Below the pieces are notes generated by a model. That model saw only the letters and a program-made list of their open reading frames with translations, had not been told where the DNA came from and searched no databases. From contig JAGYID010000012.1 of the NCBI GenBank assembly GCA_018606725.1, forward strand, positions 1 through 41,396: a stretch of DNA of 41,396 nt, given 5' to 3'. Every line of letters begins with the position of its first letter. The first letter of the stretch is position 1. The position numbers were made by a program, and so were the translations under genes. The stretch comes from Acidobacteriota bacterium. GTDB taxonomy: Bacteria; Acidobacteriota; Polarisedimenticolia; Gp22-AA2. Positions 17,742-25,723 of the stretch are shown in pieces.

Positions 17742-19783
17742 GCGGCCGGCGCGCGGCGCTCCTGTGCGTGACGGTCCTCGCCGCCGCCGCGCTCATGCTC
17801 GGCTTCCTGTTTCGGCCGGCGGGCGGCCTGCGTGGGCGCTACGCCATCCTCGCCGCCAACGGCAGCGAGGTGATGGTCCACGAACGAATCGACCCGCGCA
17901 TCGATTTCCCGGTGCCGCAGCGGCTGGACGCCGCCTACATCTTTCATTGGGACCTGGCGCGGCAGGGCTTTCCGGCCGGCATGCCGGCCTATGTCATCCG
18001 CTGGACGGGTTTCCTCGATGTGCCGCGCGACGGCACCTACGGATTCGCCGTCGTGGCGGAGGGGGAGTGCCTCCTCCAGCTCGACGGCACGCCGTTGGCG
18101 ATCGATCCGGTCGCCCTGGCCGAGCGGCCGCTGCGCGCGGGATTGCACCCGATCGCGATCGAGTACCGTCTGCCGCAGGGAGAAGCGAAGCTCGTGCTGA
18201 AGTGGCGGCCGCCGGATGGCGCGATCAGCGTCATCCCGGGCAGCCAGCTGCTCCCGGATCCGGCAGTGGCGGCTCGCGGTCGCGCTCGCCGGGCGATCGG
18301 CTGGGGATTGCTGGCAGGGATGGCGGGGCTCGCCTTCGCGGCCCCGTGGTCGGCACGGCGCCGGCCGGATGGGCGGGCGGGACGACTGGTGCGGACCATC
18401 GCCGCCGAACGCCGGCGCATCGCGCTCGGGGCGATCCTCCTGCTGGCGGCGTTCCTGCGCTTCCACGACTACGCCCTCGTGCCGTTCCACCACGAGACCG
18501 CCGACGAGTACCAGCATGCCTGGGAGGGGTGGACGCTCCTGCATTGGGGGACTCCGGCCGCCTGGAGCACCTTCCCGAGCCGCTATCCGCCGGAGCAGGC
18601 GCGCGATTTCCAGTGGTTCGGCGATCGGTACGTGCTTGTGTGGCCGTACTTCGACCACCCGCCGCTGTTCTCGCTGCCGGTCGGGCTGCTGACCTCGTTG
18701 AAGACCTGGATCACCCAGGAGACGGCGCCGCCAATCGGCGGCGTCCGGTTCGATTTCCTGCTGAGCGCCTTGCCGGTCATGCGGATGACCCCGATCCTGT
18801 GCAGCCTCATCGGCGTGCTGCTGCTGGTCCGCGTCGCGAAGACATACGGCGCCTCCGAGGAGGCGGCGCTGCTCGCCGCGCTGGTCTACGCCACCCTGCC
18901 GATCATCGTGCTGTCGCACCGGCTGGTGAAGGGGGAGAGCCTGCTGGCGCTGCTGTTCATGGGGGCGATCCTGCTGGCGCAGCGCTGCGCCGAAACCGAC
19001 CGCCGGCGGGACGCACTGCTCCTCGGACTGTTGTGCGGCCTGTCGCTGTGGACCAAGGCGACCGGCGTGGCGGTGCCGGCGGTGGCGACGCTGATGCTGG
19101 TCTCACGGCGGCGCTGGCGCGCCGCCGGCGTGACGCTGGCGGTCACCGCCGGCTTCCTCCTCCTGTACCTGGCGTACGCCGCCGCCTTCGACTTCCGGAT
19201 CTTCCTCGGCGTTCTGCGATCCCAGGCGACCAGCAAGCTGGTCAGCCTCGAGGGTCTGTACGATCTCCTTGGCGGCAAGGTGGTCGCCAAGCTGTTCGGC
19301 CGCGGCTCCTACCTGTGGCTGCTGCTGTGCGCGGCCCTGGCGGGCCTTCGCCGCGAACGGGGCCTGCTCCTGCCGATGGCGGTGTACGCCCTCATCATCG
19401 CGGCGACCGCCGACAGCCGGGTGGTCTACGGCTGGTACAGGATCCCGCTCTACCCGTTTCTGTGCGTCGCCGCGGGCATCGCGCTGGAAGAGATGATCAG
19501 CGCCGCCGACCTGTACCGCACCTTGCCGTTTGCCATCACCGCGCTCGCCACCGGCCTGCTGTACGCGCTGCCGGAACCGATCGTCGACACCAAGCGGGCG
19601 GTCTACCTGTTCGGCCTGGTCGCCGTCGGCCCATTTCTGCTACGCCTGGCGCACGAGCGGCGCTGGACGCAGCGGCTGGCGCTGGGGACCACCCTGGCCC
19701 TGGTGGCGATCTGGCTGCTGACCAGCCTGGCGACGAACCTCAACCTGCTGGAAATCTACGCCGCCTCCCGCGGCACGCGCTGA
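17738..19783 (+). CDS. PA14-domain / GT-C membrane glycosyltransferase
   Basis: 681 residues, ATG overlapping the add stop. It starts with a membrane segment (about 8-25). Residues about 30-175 resemble a PA14-type beta-sandwich (YIFHWDLARQGF, FLDVPRDGTYGF, QLDGTPL, GLHPIAIEY, LVLKWRPPDG), a carbohydrate-binding or sensing fold normally exposed outside the cytoplasm. A second membrane helix follows, then a polytopic GT-C domain of the ArnT/PMT (GT39/GT83-like) type with the expected acidic pair D256-E257 in the first extracytoplasmic loop (HHETADEYQHAW) and about ten hydrophobic segments. Such enzymes transfer sugars from polyprenyl-phosphate donors to protein or lipid. The acceptor is unknown. 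The PA14 to GT-C fusion is unusual. Confidence 0.78.
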   Translation: MSGRRAALLCVTVLAAAALMLGFLFRPAGGLRGRYAILAANGSEVMVHERIDPRIDFPVPQRLDAAYIFHWDLARQGFPAGMPAYVIRWTGFLDVPRDGTYGFAVVAEGECLLQLDGTPLAIDPVALAERPLRAGLHPIAIEYRLPQGEAKLVLKWRPPDGAISVIPGSQLLPDPAVAARGRARRAIGWGLLAGMAGLAFAAPWSARRRPDGRAGRLVRTIAAERRRIALGAILLLAAFLRFHDYALVPFHHETADEYQHAWEGWTLLHWGTPAAWSTFPSRYPPEQARDFQWFGDRYVLVWPYFDHPPLFSLPVGLLTSLKTWITQETAPPIGGVRFDFLLSALPVMRMTPILCSLIGVLLLVRVAKTYGASEEAALLAALVYATLPIIVLSHRLVKGESLLALLFMGAILLAQRCAETDRRRDALLLGLLCGLSLWTKATGVAVPAVATLMLVSRRRWRAAGVTLAVTAGFLLLYLAYAAAFDFRIFLGVLRSQATSKLVSLEGLYDLLGGKVVAKLFGRGSYLWLLLCAALAGLRRERGLLLPMAVYALIIAATADSRVVYGWYRIPLYPFLCVAAGIALEEMISAADLYRTLPFAITALATGLLYALPEPIVDTKRAVYLFGLVAVGPFLLRLAHERRWTQRLALGTTLALVAIWLLTSLATNLNLLEIYAASRGTR

Positions 19784-19835
19784 TCGCCGGAGCGGACACG
19801 GTCGTGGGTGGCGTGCGATTGCGGCCGGGGATCAG
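19780..19835. repeat. Inverted repeat between convergent genes
   Basis: CTGATCGCCGG (19780-19790) and CCGGGGATCAG (19825-19835) pair at ten of eleven positions. Each arm includes the stop codon of one of the convergent genes (glycosyltransferase on +, phosphohexomutase on -). The 34-base loop and lack of a T-run argue against a normal intrinsic terminator, but a bidirectional stop or mRNA-end-protecting structure is possible. Confidence 0.35.
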
Positions 19836-21295
19836 CGGCCGGTGCGCTGGGGGTGCCACGCGCTCTCCGGGACGGGCCGCGCCCTGACGGAACGCGGCGC
19901 GGGCGCTGCCCCGGCCTGCCGGACGCGCTCCAGGCCGCCGCGGATCAGCCGGTCCAGAAGAGCGGGGGAGCCCGCCTCGCAATAAATCCGCAGCAGCGGC
20001 TCGGTACCGGAGGCGCGGAACAGGATCCAGCCGTCGTCGCCGAGCAGAAGCTTGGTGCCGTCGAGCGTAGCAACGCCGCGCACCGTCGCCCCGCCGAGCC
20101 GCGCCGGCGGATCGTCCTTGATGCGCGCCGCGGTGGCGCGCGCCCGCTCCATCGGCATCGACAGGTCGACGCGCCGGTAGACGTAGGCCCCGTACTCCTT
20201 CTCCATCGCCGCGATGTGCCGGCTCAGCCGTCCTCCGCCCGCCGCCAGCCTTTCCATGAGCAGGAGGCCGATCAGAATGCCGTCGCGCTCCGGCAGGAAC
20301 CGCTTGACGCCGATTCCGCCGCTCTCCTCGCCGCCGATCAGGATGTCCTGATCGAGCATCAGTCGGGCGATGTGCTTGAAACCGATCGGCAGGTCGAAGA
20401 ATGGCAGTCCGTGACGCCTGGCGATCCGCTCGGCCACCAGGGTGTTGGCGAACGTCCGGGCGATGCCGCCGCGCCAGCGGCGGTTGTCGATCAGATGCAG
20501 CGCCGTCAGGCCGAACACCTGGAACGGCGACAGGACGCGCCCTGTCTCGTCGCAGATCCCGACCCGGTCGGCGTCGCCATCGGTGGCGATGCCGATGTGG
20601 GCCCGGTGCTTCAGGACCGCGTCGCGCAATGGGCCGAGGAGTTCGGGGCGCGGCTCCGGCGCGGAGCCGCCGAACAGCACGTCCGGCTCGCTGCGAATCG
20701 TCGTCACCCGGCAGCGGCCCCGCCGGAGCAGCCCTTCCAGGATCCGGCCGCCCGTTCCGTGCATGCTGTCGACGACGACGCGCAGCGGGGCCCGGCGCAA
20801 GGCGTCGAGGTTCACCACCGACTGCAGACGGGGCACGTAGGCCGGCAGGAACGGATGACGCCGCTCGGGTGGCGGGCCGGGGCGCGGCGCGCGGCGGCCG
20901 ATGAGGGCTTCGAGCCTGGCGGTCATCTCCGGCGGCGCCGAGCCGCCGAAGGCCGCCTTGACCTTGAGGCCGTTCCACTGCGGCGGGTTGTGGCTGGCGG
21001 TGACGGCGATACCGAGCGGCGCACCCGACGCCACGACCTGGCACGACACCATCGGCGTGGTGGTGGGGGTCTCCGGCAGCAGAGTCTGGACGCCGTTCCC
21101 CTCCAGGACCCCGGCGACGGCGGCGGCGAAACGGCCGCTGAGAAAGCGCACGTCGTGGCCGATCGGCACCGGGGCGGGGGAGCCGCCCTCCTCGCGGATC
21201 AGGTCGGCGATCGCCTGGGCGACGACGCGGACGTTGTCGAAGGTGAAATCATCGGCGATGACCCCCCGCCAGCCGTCGGTTCCGAAGCGGATCAC
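19832..21295 (-). CDS. Phosphoglucomutase/phosphomannomutase family protein
   Basis: Alpha-D-phosphohexomutase of 487 residues that interconverts hexose 1- and 6-phosphates for envelope sugar synthesis. The four signature loops are present: phosphoserine loop TASHNPPQWNG, metal loop DGDADR, sugar-specificity loop GGEESGG and phosphate-binding loop FRASGTEP. GEESGG is compatible with phosphoglucomutase or dual PGM/PMM activity, so I give no symbol. Start GTG (complement of 21293-21295) gives MIRFGTDGWRG, the family N-terminus; upstream codons continue in frame but are unrelated. The ribosome-binding site is weak. It is the only - strand gene, divergent from pgsA by 127 bases. Confidence 0.9.
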   Translation of the reverse strand: MIRFGTDGWRGVIADDFTFDNVRVVAQAIADLIREEGGSPAPVPIGHDVRFLSGRFAAAVAGVLEGNGVQTLLPETPTTTPMVSCQVVASGAPLGIAVTASHNPPQWNGLKVKAAFGGSAPPEMTARLEALIGRRAPRPGPPPERRHPFLPAYVPRLQSVVNLDALRRAPLRVVVDSMHGTGGRILEGLLRRGRCRVTTIRSEPDVLFGGSAPEPRPELLGPLRDAVLKHRAHIGIATDGDADRVGICDETGRVLSPFQVFGLTALHLIDNRRWRGGIARTFANTLVAERIARRHGLPFFDLPIGFKHIARLMLDQDILIGGEESGGIGVKRFLPERDGILIGLLLMERLAAGGGRLSRHIAAMEKEYGAYVYRRVDLSMPMERARATAARIKDDPPARLGGATVRGVATLDGTKLLLGDDGWILFRASGTEPLLRIYCEAGSPALLDRLIRGGLERVRQAGAAPAPRSVRARPVPESAWHPQRTGR

Positions 21296-21307
21296 TGTCA
21301 GTCTCGG

Positions 21308-21336
21308 TTGACCGTCCTGCGCCCTTGTGTTAACTT
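21308..21336 (+). promoter_or_regulatory. Promoter of the pgsA phospholipid cluster
   Basis: TTGACC (21308-21313), a 17-base spacer and TAACTT (21331-21336), 86 bases before the pgsA ATG and beginning 12 bases from the start of the divergent mutase. The rest of the leader (21337-21422) shows no clear structure. Confidence 0.6.
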
Positions 21337-21422
21337 GCGACCGCCTCGCGCGACGCGCGGGCGCTGCGCGTGCGGAGGCGGCCTCGCGGCATTCTACACT
21401 CAGACCCTCAGCAGCCGACGGG

Positions 21423-22019
21423 ATGATCAACCTCCCGACGTGGATCACCATCATCCGGATCTTCCTGACGCCGGTGCTCGTTGCCGTCCTGCTCACGAAG
21501 ACCACCGGGCTCGAGCACCTGAATCTGTCCTGGCAGACCGTCGGGGTGATCATCTTCCTGGTCGCGGCGCTCACCGACTGGCTGGACGGCTGGCTGGCGC
21601 GCCGCCGCGACCAGGTCACCACGCTCGGCATCCTGCTCGACCCGATCGCCGACAAGCTCCTGACTTCGGCGGCGTTCATCTCCCTGGTGGAGATCGGTGC
21701 GGCCCGAGCCTGGATGGTGTGGGTGATCGTCGGCCGCGAGTTCGCCATCGACGGCCTGCGGATGATCGCCAGCAGCCAGGGGGTCACCATCGCGGCGAGC
21801 GCCTGGGGCAAGTACAAGACGATCACGCAGATCGTCGCCATCGTGTTGCTGATCCTGGGGAACCGGTACCTGGGCAAGTGGGATCTGGCCGGCGATCTGG
21901 CCCTGTGGGCGGTCGTGGTGCTGGCGATCTTCTCGGCCGCCGACTACTTCCTGAAATTCTCCCGCCGGCTCGGGGTGACCGGCGGCCCGGAGCCGGGGGC
22001 CGGGGCGGCGCGTGGCTAA
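21423..22019 (+). CDS. pgsA: CDP-diacylglycerol-glycerol-3-phosphate 3-phosphatidyltransferase
   Basis: PgsA makes phosphatidylglycerol phosphate, the committed step to phosphatidylglycerol and cardiolipin, in the inner membrane. It has 198 residues from ATG 21423; longer in-frame starts cross the promoter. The CDP-alcohol phosphotransferase signature DGx2ARx8Gx3Dx3D is fully present (DGWLAR, then G, then LLDPIAD). About five hydrophobic segments are seen. The start context is weak (GACGGG). Its stop lies inside the start of the next gene, which begins at GTG 22012. First gene of the phospholipid cluster. Confidence 0.93.
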   Translation: MINLPTWITIIRIFLTPVLVAVLLTKTTGLEHLNLSWQTVGVIIFLVAALTDWLDGWLARRRDQVTTLGILLDPIADKLLTSAAFISLVEIGAARAWMVWVIVGREFAIDGLRMIASSQGVTIAASAWGKYKTITQIVAIVLLILGNRYLGKWDLAGDLALWAVVVLAIFSAADYFLKFSRRLGVTGGPEPGAGAARG

Positions 22020-22683
22020 GCGGCGGCGGACGGACCGCACCTGGATCGGCCGGCTGCGACAGCGCTTCCTGACCGGGCTGGTGATCGTCCTGCCCATGGT
22101 GATCACGGTCTGGCTGCTCGGCATCCTGTTCCGGCTCGTTCACGGCATCTCCACGCCGACCATCCTCAAGATTCTGACGGCGTTCCGCGTACCGCTGGTC
22201 GACGACCCGGCGTTCGCCAACTACATGGCCCCCCTGATCGGCCTGCTGACGACGCTGGGGTTCATCCTGCTCATCGGCATCCTGGCGACCAATTTCCTCG
22301 GCCGGCAGTTCGTCGACGGCTTCGACCGGCTCATGCTGCGCATACCCCTGATCAAGGGGATTTACGGCGGCACTCGCCAGCTCCTGAACGCCTTCTCCAA
22401 GCCGACCAGCGAGTTCCAGCGGGTCGTCGCCATCGAATATCCCCGTCCGGGGGTCTACACCATCGGTTTCGTGACCAGGGAGAGCATCACCATGCGCGCG
22501 GCCGCGGATAAAGAGACGCCCGGTCTCACCCTGGTGTTCCTGCCGACGACCCCCAACCCGACCTCGGGCTGGCTGGCGGCGCTCCCGGAGGAGGACGTCA
22601 TCCCGCTCGACCTGACGATCGAAGACGGCGTCAAGCTGATCGTCAGCGGCGGCCTCGTCACCCCGGCCAACTGGGGGCGATGA
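22012..22683 (+). CDS. DUF502 family membrane protein
   Basis: 223 residues, GTG start overlapping pgsA by 8 bases. It contains two long hydrophobic segments (about 20-45 and 70-92) and then a conserved soluble part with IPLIKGIYGGTRQLLNAF, VVAIEYPRPGVYTIGFVT and VFLPTTPNPTSGW, which are the hallmarks of DUF502. The molecular role of the family is not known; plant members (COV, CONTINUOUS VASCULAR RING) affect vascular patterning and bacterial members often sit among envelope genes. Here it is translationally coupled with pgsA and followed by plsC, which suggests a membrane-related job. Confidence 0.88.
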   Translation: MAKRRRTDRTWIGRLRQRFLTGLVIVLPMVITVWLLGILFRLVHGISTPTILKILTAFRVPLVDDPAFANYMAPLIGLLTTLGFILLIGILATNFLGRQFVDGFDRLMLRIPLIKGIYGGTRQLLNAFSKPTSEFQRVVAIEYPRPGVYTIGFVTRESITMRAAADKETPGLTLVFLPTTPNPTSGWLAALPEEDVIPLDLTIEDGVKLIVSGGLVTPANWGR

Positions 22684-22686
22684 ACG

Positions 22687-23295
22687 ATGTTCTACTGGTT
22701 CGTGAAGGGGGTGTTCTTCCCCTTTGTGAAGCTCTATCTCAATCTGACGCGCGACGGTCTCGAGCATGTGCCGCGCCGGGGGCCGGCGATCGTCGTGTCG
22801 AACCACATCTCCTACCTGGACGCCATCATCCTGGGTTCGGCGTCGCCGCGGCCGCTGCACTTCATGGTCCTTCGCTGGATGTACGATTTGTTCCTGCTGC
22901 GCTGGTTCTACTGGGGGATGGGAACGGTCCCGGTGAAAACCGAAGGGCATGATCGGAAGGGGATCAAGCAGGCGCTGCGCGTCCTGGGAGCCGGCCGGGT
23001 TCTCGGCATCTTCCCGGAGGGCAGCCGCAGCGCCGACGGCAGCGTCGGCGAGCCGCGCCTGGGGGCGGCGATGATCGCCGCCCTGTCGGGCGCCATCGTG
23101 GTGCCCGCCTTCATCGACGGGGCGCGCGACAGCCTGCCGGTCGGGAGCGGGTTCCCGGCGCCGGCGCGGGTGCATGTCCGGTTCGGCCCCCCGCTGCGCT
23201 TCTCACGCGCCGGCCAGCAGCCGGATCGCGACGCGCTGCGGGAATTCGCGCAGGCGATGGCCGACGCCATCCGGCGTCTCGAGCCGGCGGCATGA
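22687..23295 (+). CDS. plsC: 1-acyl-sn-glycerol-3-phosphate acyltransferase
   Basis: PlsC converts lysophosphatidic acid to phosphatidic acid at the membrane. It has 202 residues. The catalytic NHx4D box is NHISYLD, and the glycerol-phosphate-binding motif is FPEGSRS. An N-terminal hydrophobic stretch (MFYWFVKGVFFPFVKLY) associates it with the membrane. It starts 3 bases after the DUF502 stop and its own stop overlaps the cinA ATG. Together with plsY and gpsA downstream it covers phosphatidic acid synthesis. Confidence 0.92.
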   Translation: MFYWFVKGVFFPFVKLYLNLTRDGLEHVPRRGPAIVVSNHISYLDAIILGSASPRPLHFMVLRWMYDLFLLRWFYWGMGTVPVKTEGHDRKGIKQALRVLGAGRVLGIFPEGSRSADGSVGEPRLGAAMIAALSGAIVVPAFIDGARDSLPVGSGFPAPARVHVRFGPPLRFSRAGQQPDRDALREFAQAMADAIRRLEPAA

Positions 23296-24536
23296 CGCCG
23301 CGCCGCGCCGAGATCATCGCCATCGGCTCCGAGCTCCTGGAACCGTGGCGCCTGGAGACCAATGGCTCGCACCTCTCGCGGCGGCTCGGGGAGATCGGCG
23401 TCCCGATCCGCTTCCGCACCATCGTCGGGGACGATCCCGCCGACATCATGAATGCTTTCCGGGTGGCGCTCGGGCGCTCCGAACTGGTGGTGGCGACCGG
23501 CGGTCTCGGCCCGACGGTCGACGACCTGACCCGCGAGGCGGTGGCGGAACTGCTCGGCCTGCCGCTGCTCGACGATCCGGAGGTCGCCGCGGGCATCGAG
23601 GAGCGATTCCGGCGCCGGGGCTACGCCATGCCGCCATCGAACCGGCGCCAGGCTCAGGTGCCGCGGGGAGCAACGGTCCTGAAGAACGCGCTCGGCACGG
23701 CCCCCGGGCTGTTCCTGCGGGTGGGGGAGCAGGCGATCGTCCTGCTGCCCGGCGTGCCTTCGGAGATGCGCCGGATGTTCGACGAGGAAGCGCTGCCGCT
23801 GCTCGGGCGCGCCGACGAGCGGTACATCTACCGAATCCTCAAGATCGCCGGACTGACGGAATCGGAGGTCGACCATCGCCTGACCGAGGTGGCGCGCCAG
23901 GCGGGCGAGGTCGTCTGGACCATCCTCGCCGCCCCCGGCCAGGTGGAGATTCATCTCAAGGAGAGAGTCACCGGCGGCGGTGCGCCGGTCGGGATCGCCA
24001 GGCTGGACGCGGCCGCGGCCGCGGTGCTCGGTCCGGATCTGTTCGGACGCGACGACGACGCCATGGAGACGGTCGTCGGCCGGCTGCTGGTCGAGCGGCG
24101 CGAGAGCCTGGCGATCGGCGAGTCGCTCACCGGTGGTCTGATCGCGTCCCGCATCACCGGACCACCCGGCGCGTCGCGCTACGTCGCCGGCGGAGTGGTG
24201 TCGTACACCGACGCCGCCAAGACGCGGGTCCTGGGCGTGCGGGCGGAGACGCTGCAGACGCACGGCGCGGTCAGCGCCGAGACCGCGCTGGAGATGGCCA
24301 CCGGCGCGCGGCGCCTGCTCGGGACGAACTGGGGGGTATCGGCGACCGGTTACGCCGGTCCGGAAGCCGGCGACCCGCAGGCGCCGGCCGGCACCGTCCA
24401 TCTCGGCATCGCCGGTCCGAACCTCGCCACGACGCGTCGCCTGAATGTGCCGGGCGATCGCGATGTCGTGCGCAGCCGCGCTGCGCAATCGGCGCTCGAC
24501 CTGCTGCGGCGGGCGCTGCTGGGAGCCATGTCGTGA
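23292..24536 (+). CDS. cinA: CinA family protein (NMN deamidase / ADP-ribose pyrophosphatase)
   Basis: 414 residues with the two-domain CinA layout. The N-terminal MoCF-like (COG1058) domain carries EIIAIGSELL, ATGGLGPTVDDLTREAVA and LPGVPSEM; the C-terminal domain (COG1546), known to deamidate nicotinamide mononucleotide, carries GESLTGGLIASRI, GGVVSYTDAAK and ATGYAGPEAG. The usual ESCTGG is ESLTGG here, a Cys-to-Leu change next to the motif. CinA recycles pyridine nucleotides. ATGA overlap with plsC and GTGA overlap with thpR indicate translational coupling in the phospholipid cluster, with no evident metabolic link. Confidence 0.92.
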   Translation: MTPRRAEIIAIGSELLEPWRLETNGSHLSRRLGEIGVPIRFRTIVGDDPADIMNAFRVALGRSELVVATGGLGPTVDDLTREAVAELLGLPLLDDPEVAAGIEERFRRRGYAMPPSNRRQAQVPRGATVLKNALGTAPGLFLRVGEQAIVLLPGVPSEMRRMFDEEALPLLGRADERYIYRILKIAGLTESEVDHRLTEVARQAGEVVWTILAAPGQVEIHLKERVTGGGAPVGIARLDAAAAAVLGPDLFGRDDDAMETVVGRLLVERRESLAIGESLTGGLIASRITGPPGASRYVAGGVVSYTDAAKTRVLGVRAETLQTHGAVSAETALEMATGARRLLGTNWGVSATGYAGPEAGDPQAPAGTVHLGIAGPNLATTRRLNVPGDRDVVRSRAAQSALDLLRRALLGAMS

Positions 24537-25105
24537 GGCTGTTCGTGGCAGTGGATCTACCGCCGGACGTCCGGCACCGGCTGGCGGAGATTCAGGCGGA
24601 GCTGCGCAGCCGGGCGCGGCAAGTCCGCTGGGTGCGGCCCGAGGCCATCCATCTGACGCTCAAGTTCCTCGGCGAGGTCGAGGACTCCAGGCGGGCGGCG
24701 ATCGAGGCGGAGCTGCGCGCCGCCATCGCGCCGCACGCACCGTTCGCCCTGCAGGCCGCAGGCATCGGAGTCTTTCCGGAGCGCGGCGCGCCGCGCATCG
24801 TCTGGGTGGGTCTCACCGGCGATCTCGCCGCGGCGATCGGCCTCTGGGAGGCGATCGAGGCGGCGATGGAGCGCTGCGGCTTCGCCCGCGAGGGTCGCCT
24901 GTTCGCGCCGCACCTGACGATCGGCCGGATCCGCGACGAGATGCGCCCGGGCGATCGGGCAGCGGTGATGGCCGGCTCGGCGGCGCCCGCCGCCGGCGGC
25001 CTCACCGTCACCGAGTGCGTCCTGTTCCGCAGCCACCTCGATCCGGGCGGCGCGCGTTACCAGCCGCTCGCCCGTTTTCCGTTGTGCGGCGGGGCGGCGG
25101 CGTGA
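24533..25105 (+). CDS. thpR: RNA 2',3'-cyclic phosphodiesterase
   Basis: 190 residues, GTG start overlapping the cinA stop (GTGA). This 2H-phosphoesterase (LigT family) hydrolyses 2',3'-cyclic phosphate ends of RNA. Both HxT catalytic motifs are present: HLTLKFLG at about residue 41 and HLTIGRIR at about residue 127. The N-terminal RLFVAVDLPP is standard. cinA-thpR neighbours (often with recA) recur in other bacteria. The stop again overlaps the plsY GTG. Confidence 0.92.
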   Translation: MRLFVAVDLPPDVRHRLAEIQAELRSRARQVRWVRPEAIHLTLKFLGEVEDSRRAAIEAELRAAIAPHAPFALQAAGIGVFPERGAPRIVWVGLTGDLAAAIGLWEAIEAAMERCGFAREGRLFAPHLTIGRIRDEMRPGDRAAVMAGSAAPAAGGLTVTECVLFRSHLDPGGARYQPLARFPLCGGAAA

Positions 25106-25704
25106 CGTCCGCCACGGCGGCGATTCTCGCGGGAGCATTCGCCCTCGGGGCGATCCCGTTCTCCTATCTCCTGGGCCGGCTGCGCGGCATCGACCTGCGG
25201 CAGCGCGGCAGCGGGAATATCGGCGCCACCAATCTGGCGCGTTCCGCCGGCTGGGTCATCGGGGGGGCCGGCCTGCTGCTGGACGCGGGCAAGGGAGCGC
25301 TCGCCGTGCTGCTCAGCCGGCAGCTCGTCGGCGGGGCCGACGGAGTCCCGGTCCAGGCGGCGGCGGGTCTGCTGGCGATCCTGGGGCACAATTTCACCCC
25401 GCTCCTGCGCGGTCGCGGCGGCAAGGGGGTGGCGACCGGCGCCGGCGCGTTCCTGGCGCTGGCGCCGGCGGCGTTCGGGGCGGCGCTGGCGGTCTTCGTG
25501 TTGGCGGTGCTGCTGTGGAGGATGGTGTCGCTCGGCTCGATCCTGGCGTCGTTGACGCTGCCGCTGGCGGCGTGGCTCTCTGGCGCCGACCGCAGCGTCG
25601 TGGTGGCGGCGCTGCTGAGCGGCGCCCTGATCATCGTTCGTCACCGCGCCAATATCGGGCGGCTTGTGCACGGCACCGAGAGCCGGATCGGCAGGCGGGC
25701 GTGA
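25102..25704 (+). CDS. plsY: Glycerol-3-phosphate acyltransferase PlsY
   Basis: PlsY transfers an acyl group from acyl-phosphate (made by PlsX, not in this window) to glycerol-3-phosphate. It has 200 residues with about five membrane segments. The three conserved loops are visible: GSGNIGATNLAR, then GHNFTPLLRGRGGKGVATG, and the RHRANIGRLVHGTE region at the C-terminus. The GTG start overlaps the thpR stop (GTGA). gpsA, which makes the substrate glycerol-3-phosphate, follows 19 bases later. Confidence 0.95.
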   Translation: MTSATAAILAGAFALGAIPFSYLLGRLRGIDLRQRGSGNIGATNLARSAGWVIGGAGLLLDAGKGALAVLLSRQLVGGADGVPVQAAAGLLAILGHNFTPLLRGRGGKGVATGAGAFLALAPAAFGAALAVFVLAVLLWRMVSLGSILASLTLPLAAWLSGADRSVVVAALLSGALIIVRHRANIGRLVHGTESRIGRRA

Positions 25705-25723
25705 GCGGCGGAAGGGAGGGCGC

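Noticed and set aside
17659-19887. 742-codon + strand frame in the glycosyltransferase region
   Set aside because: Arg/Gly/Pro-rich shadow frame; the overlapping frame gives a membrane protein with recognisable domains.
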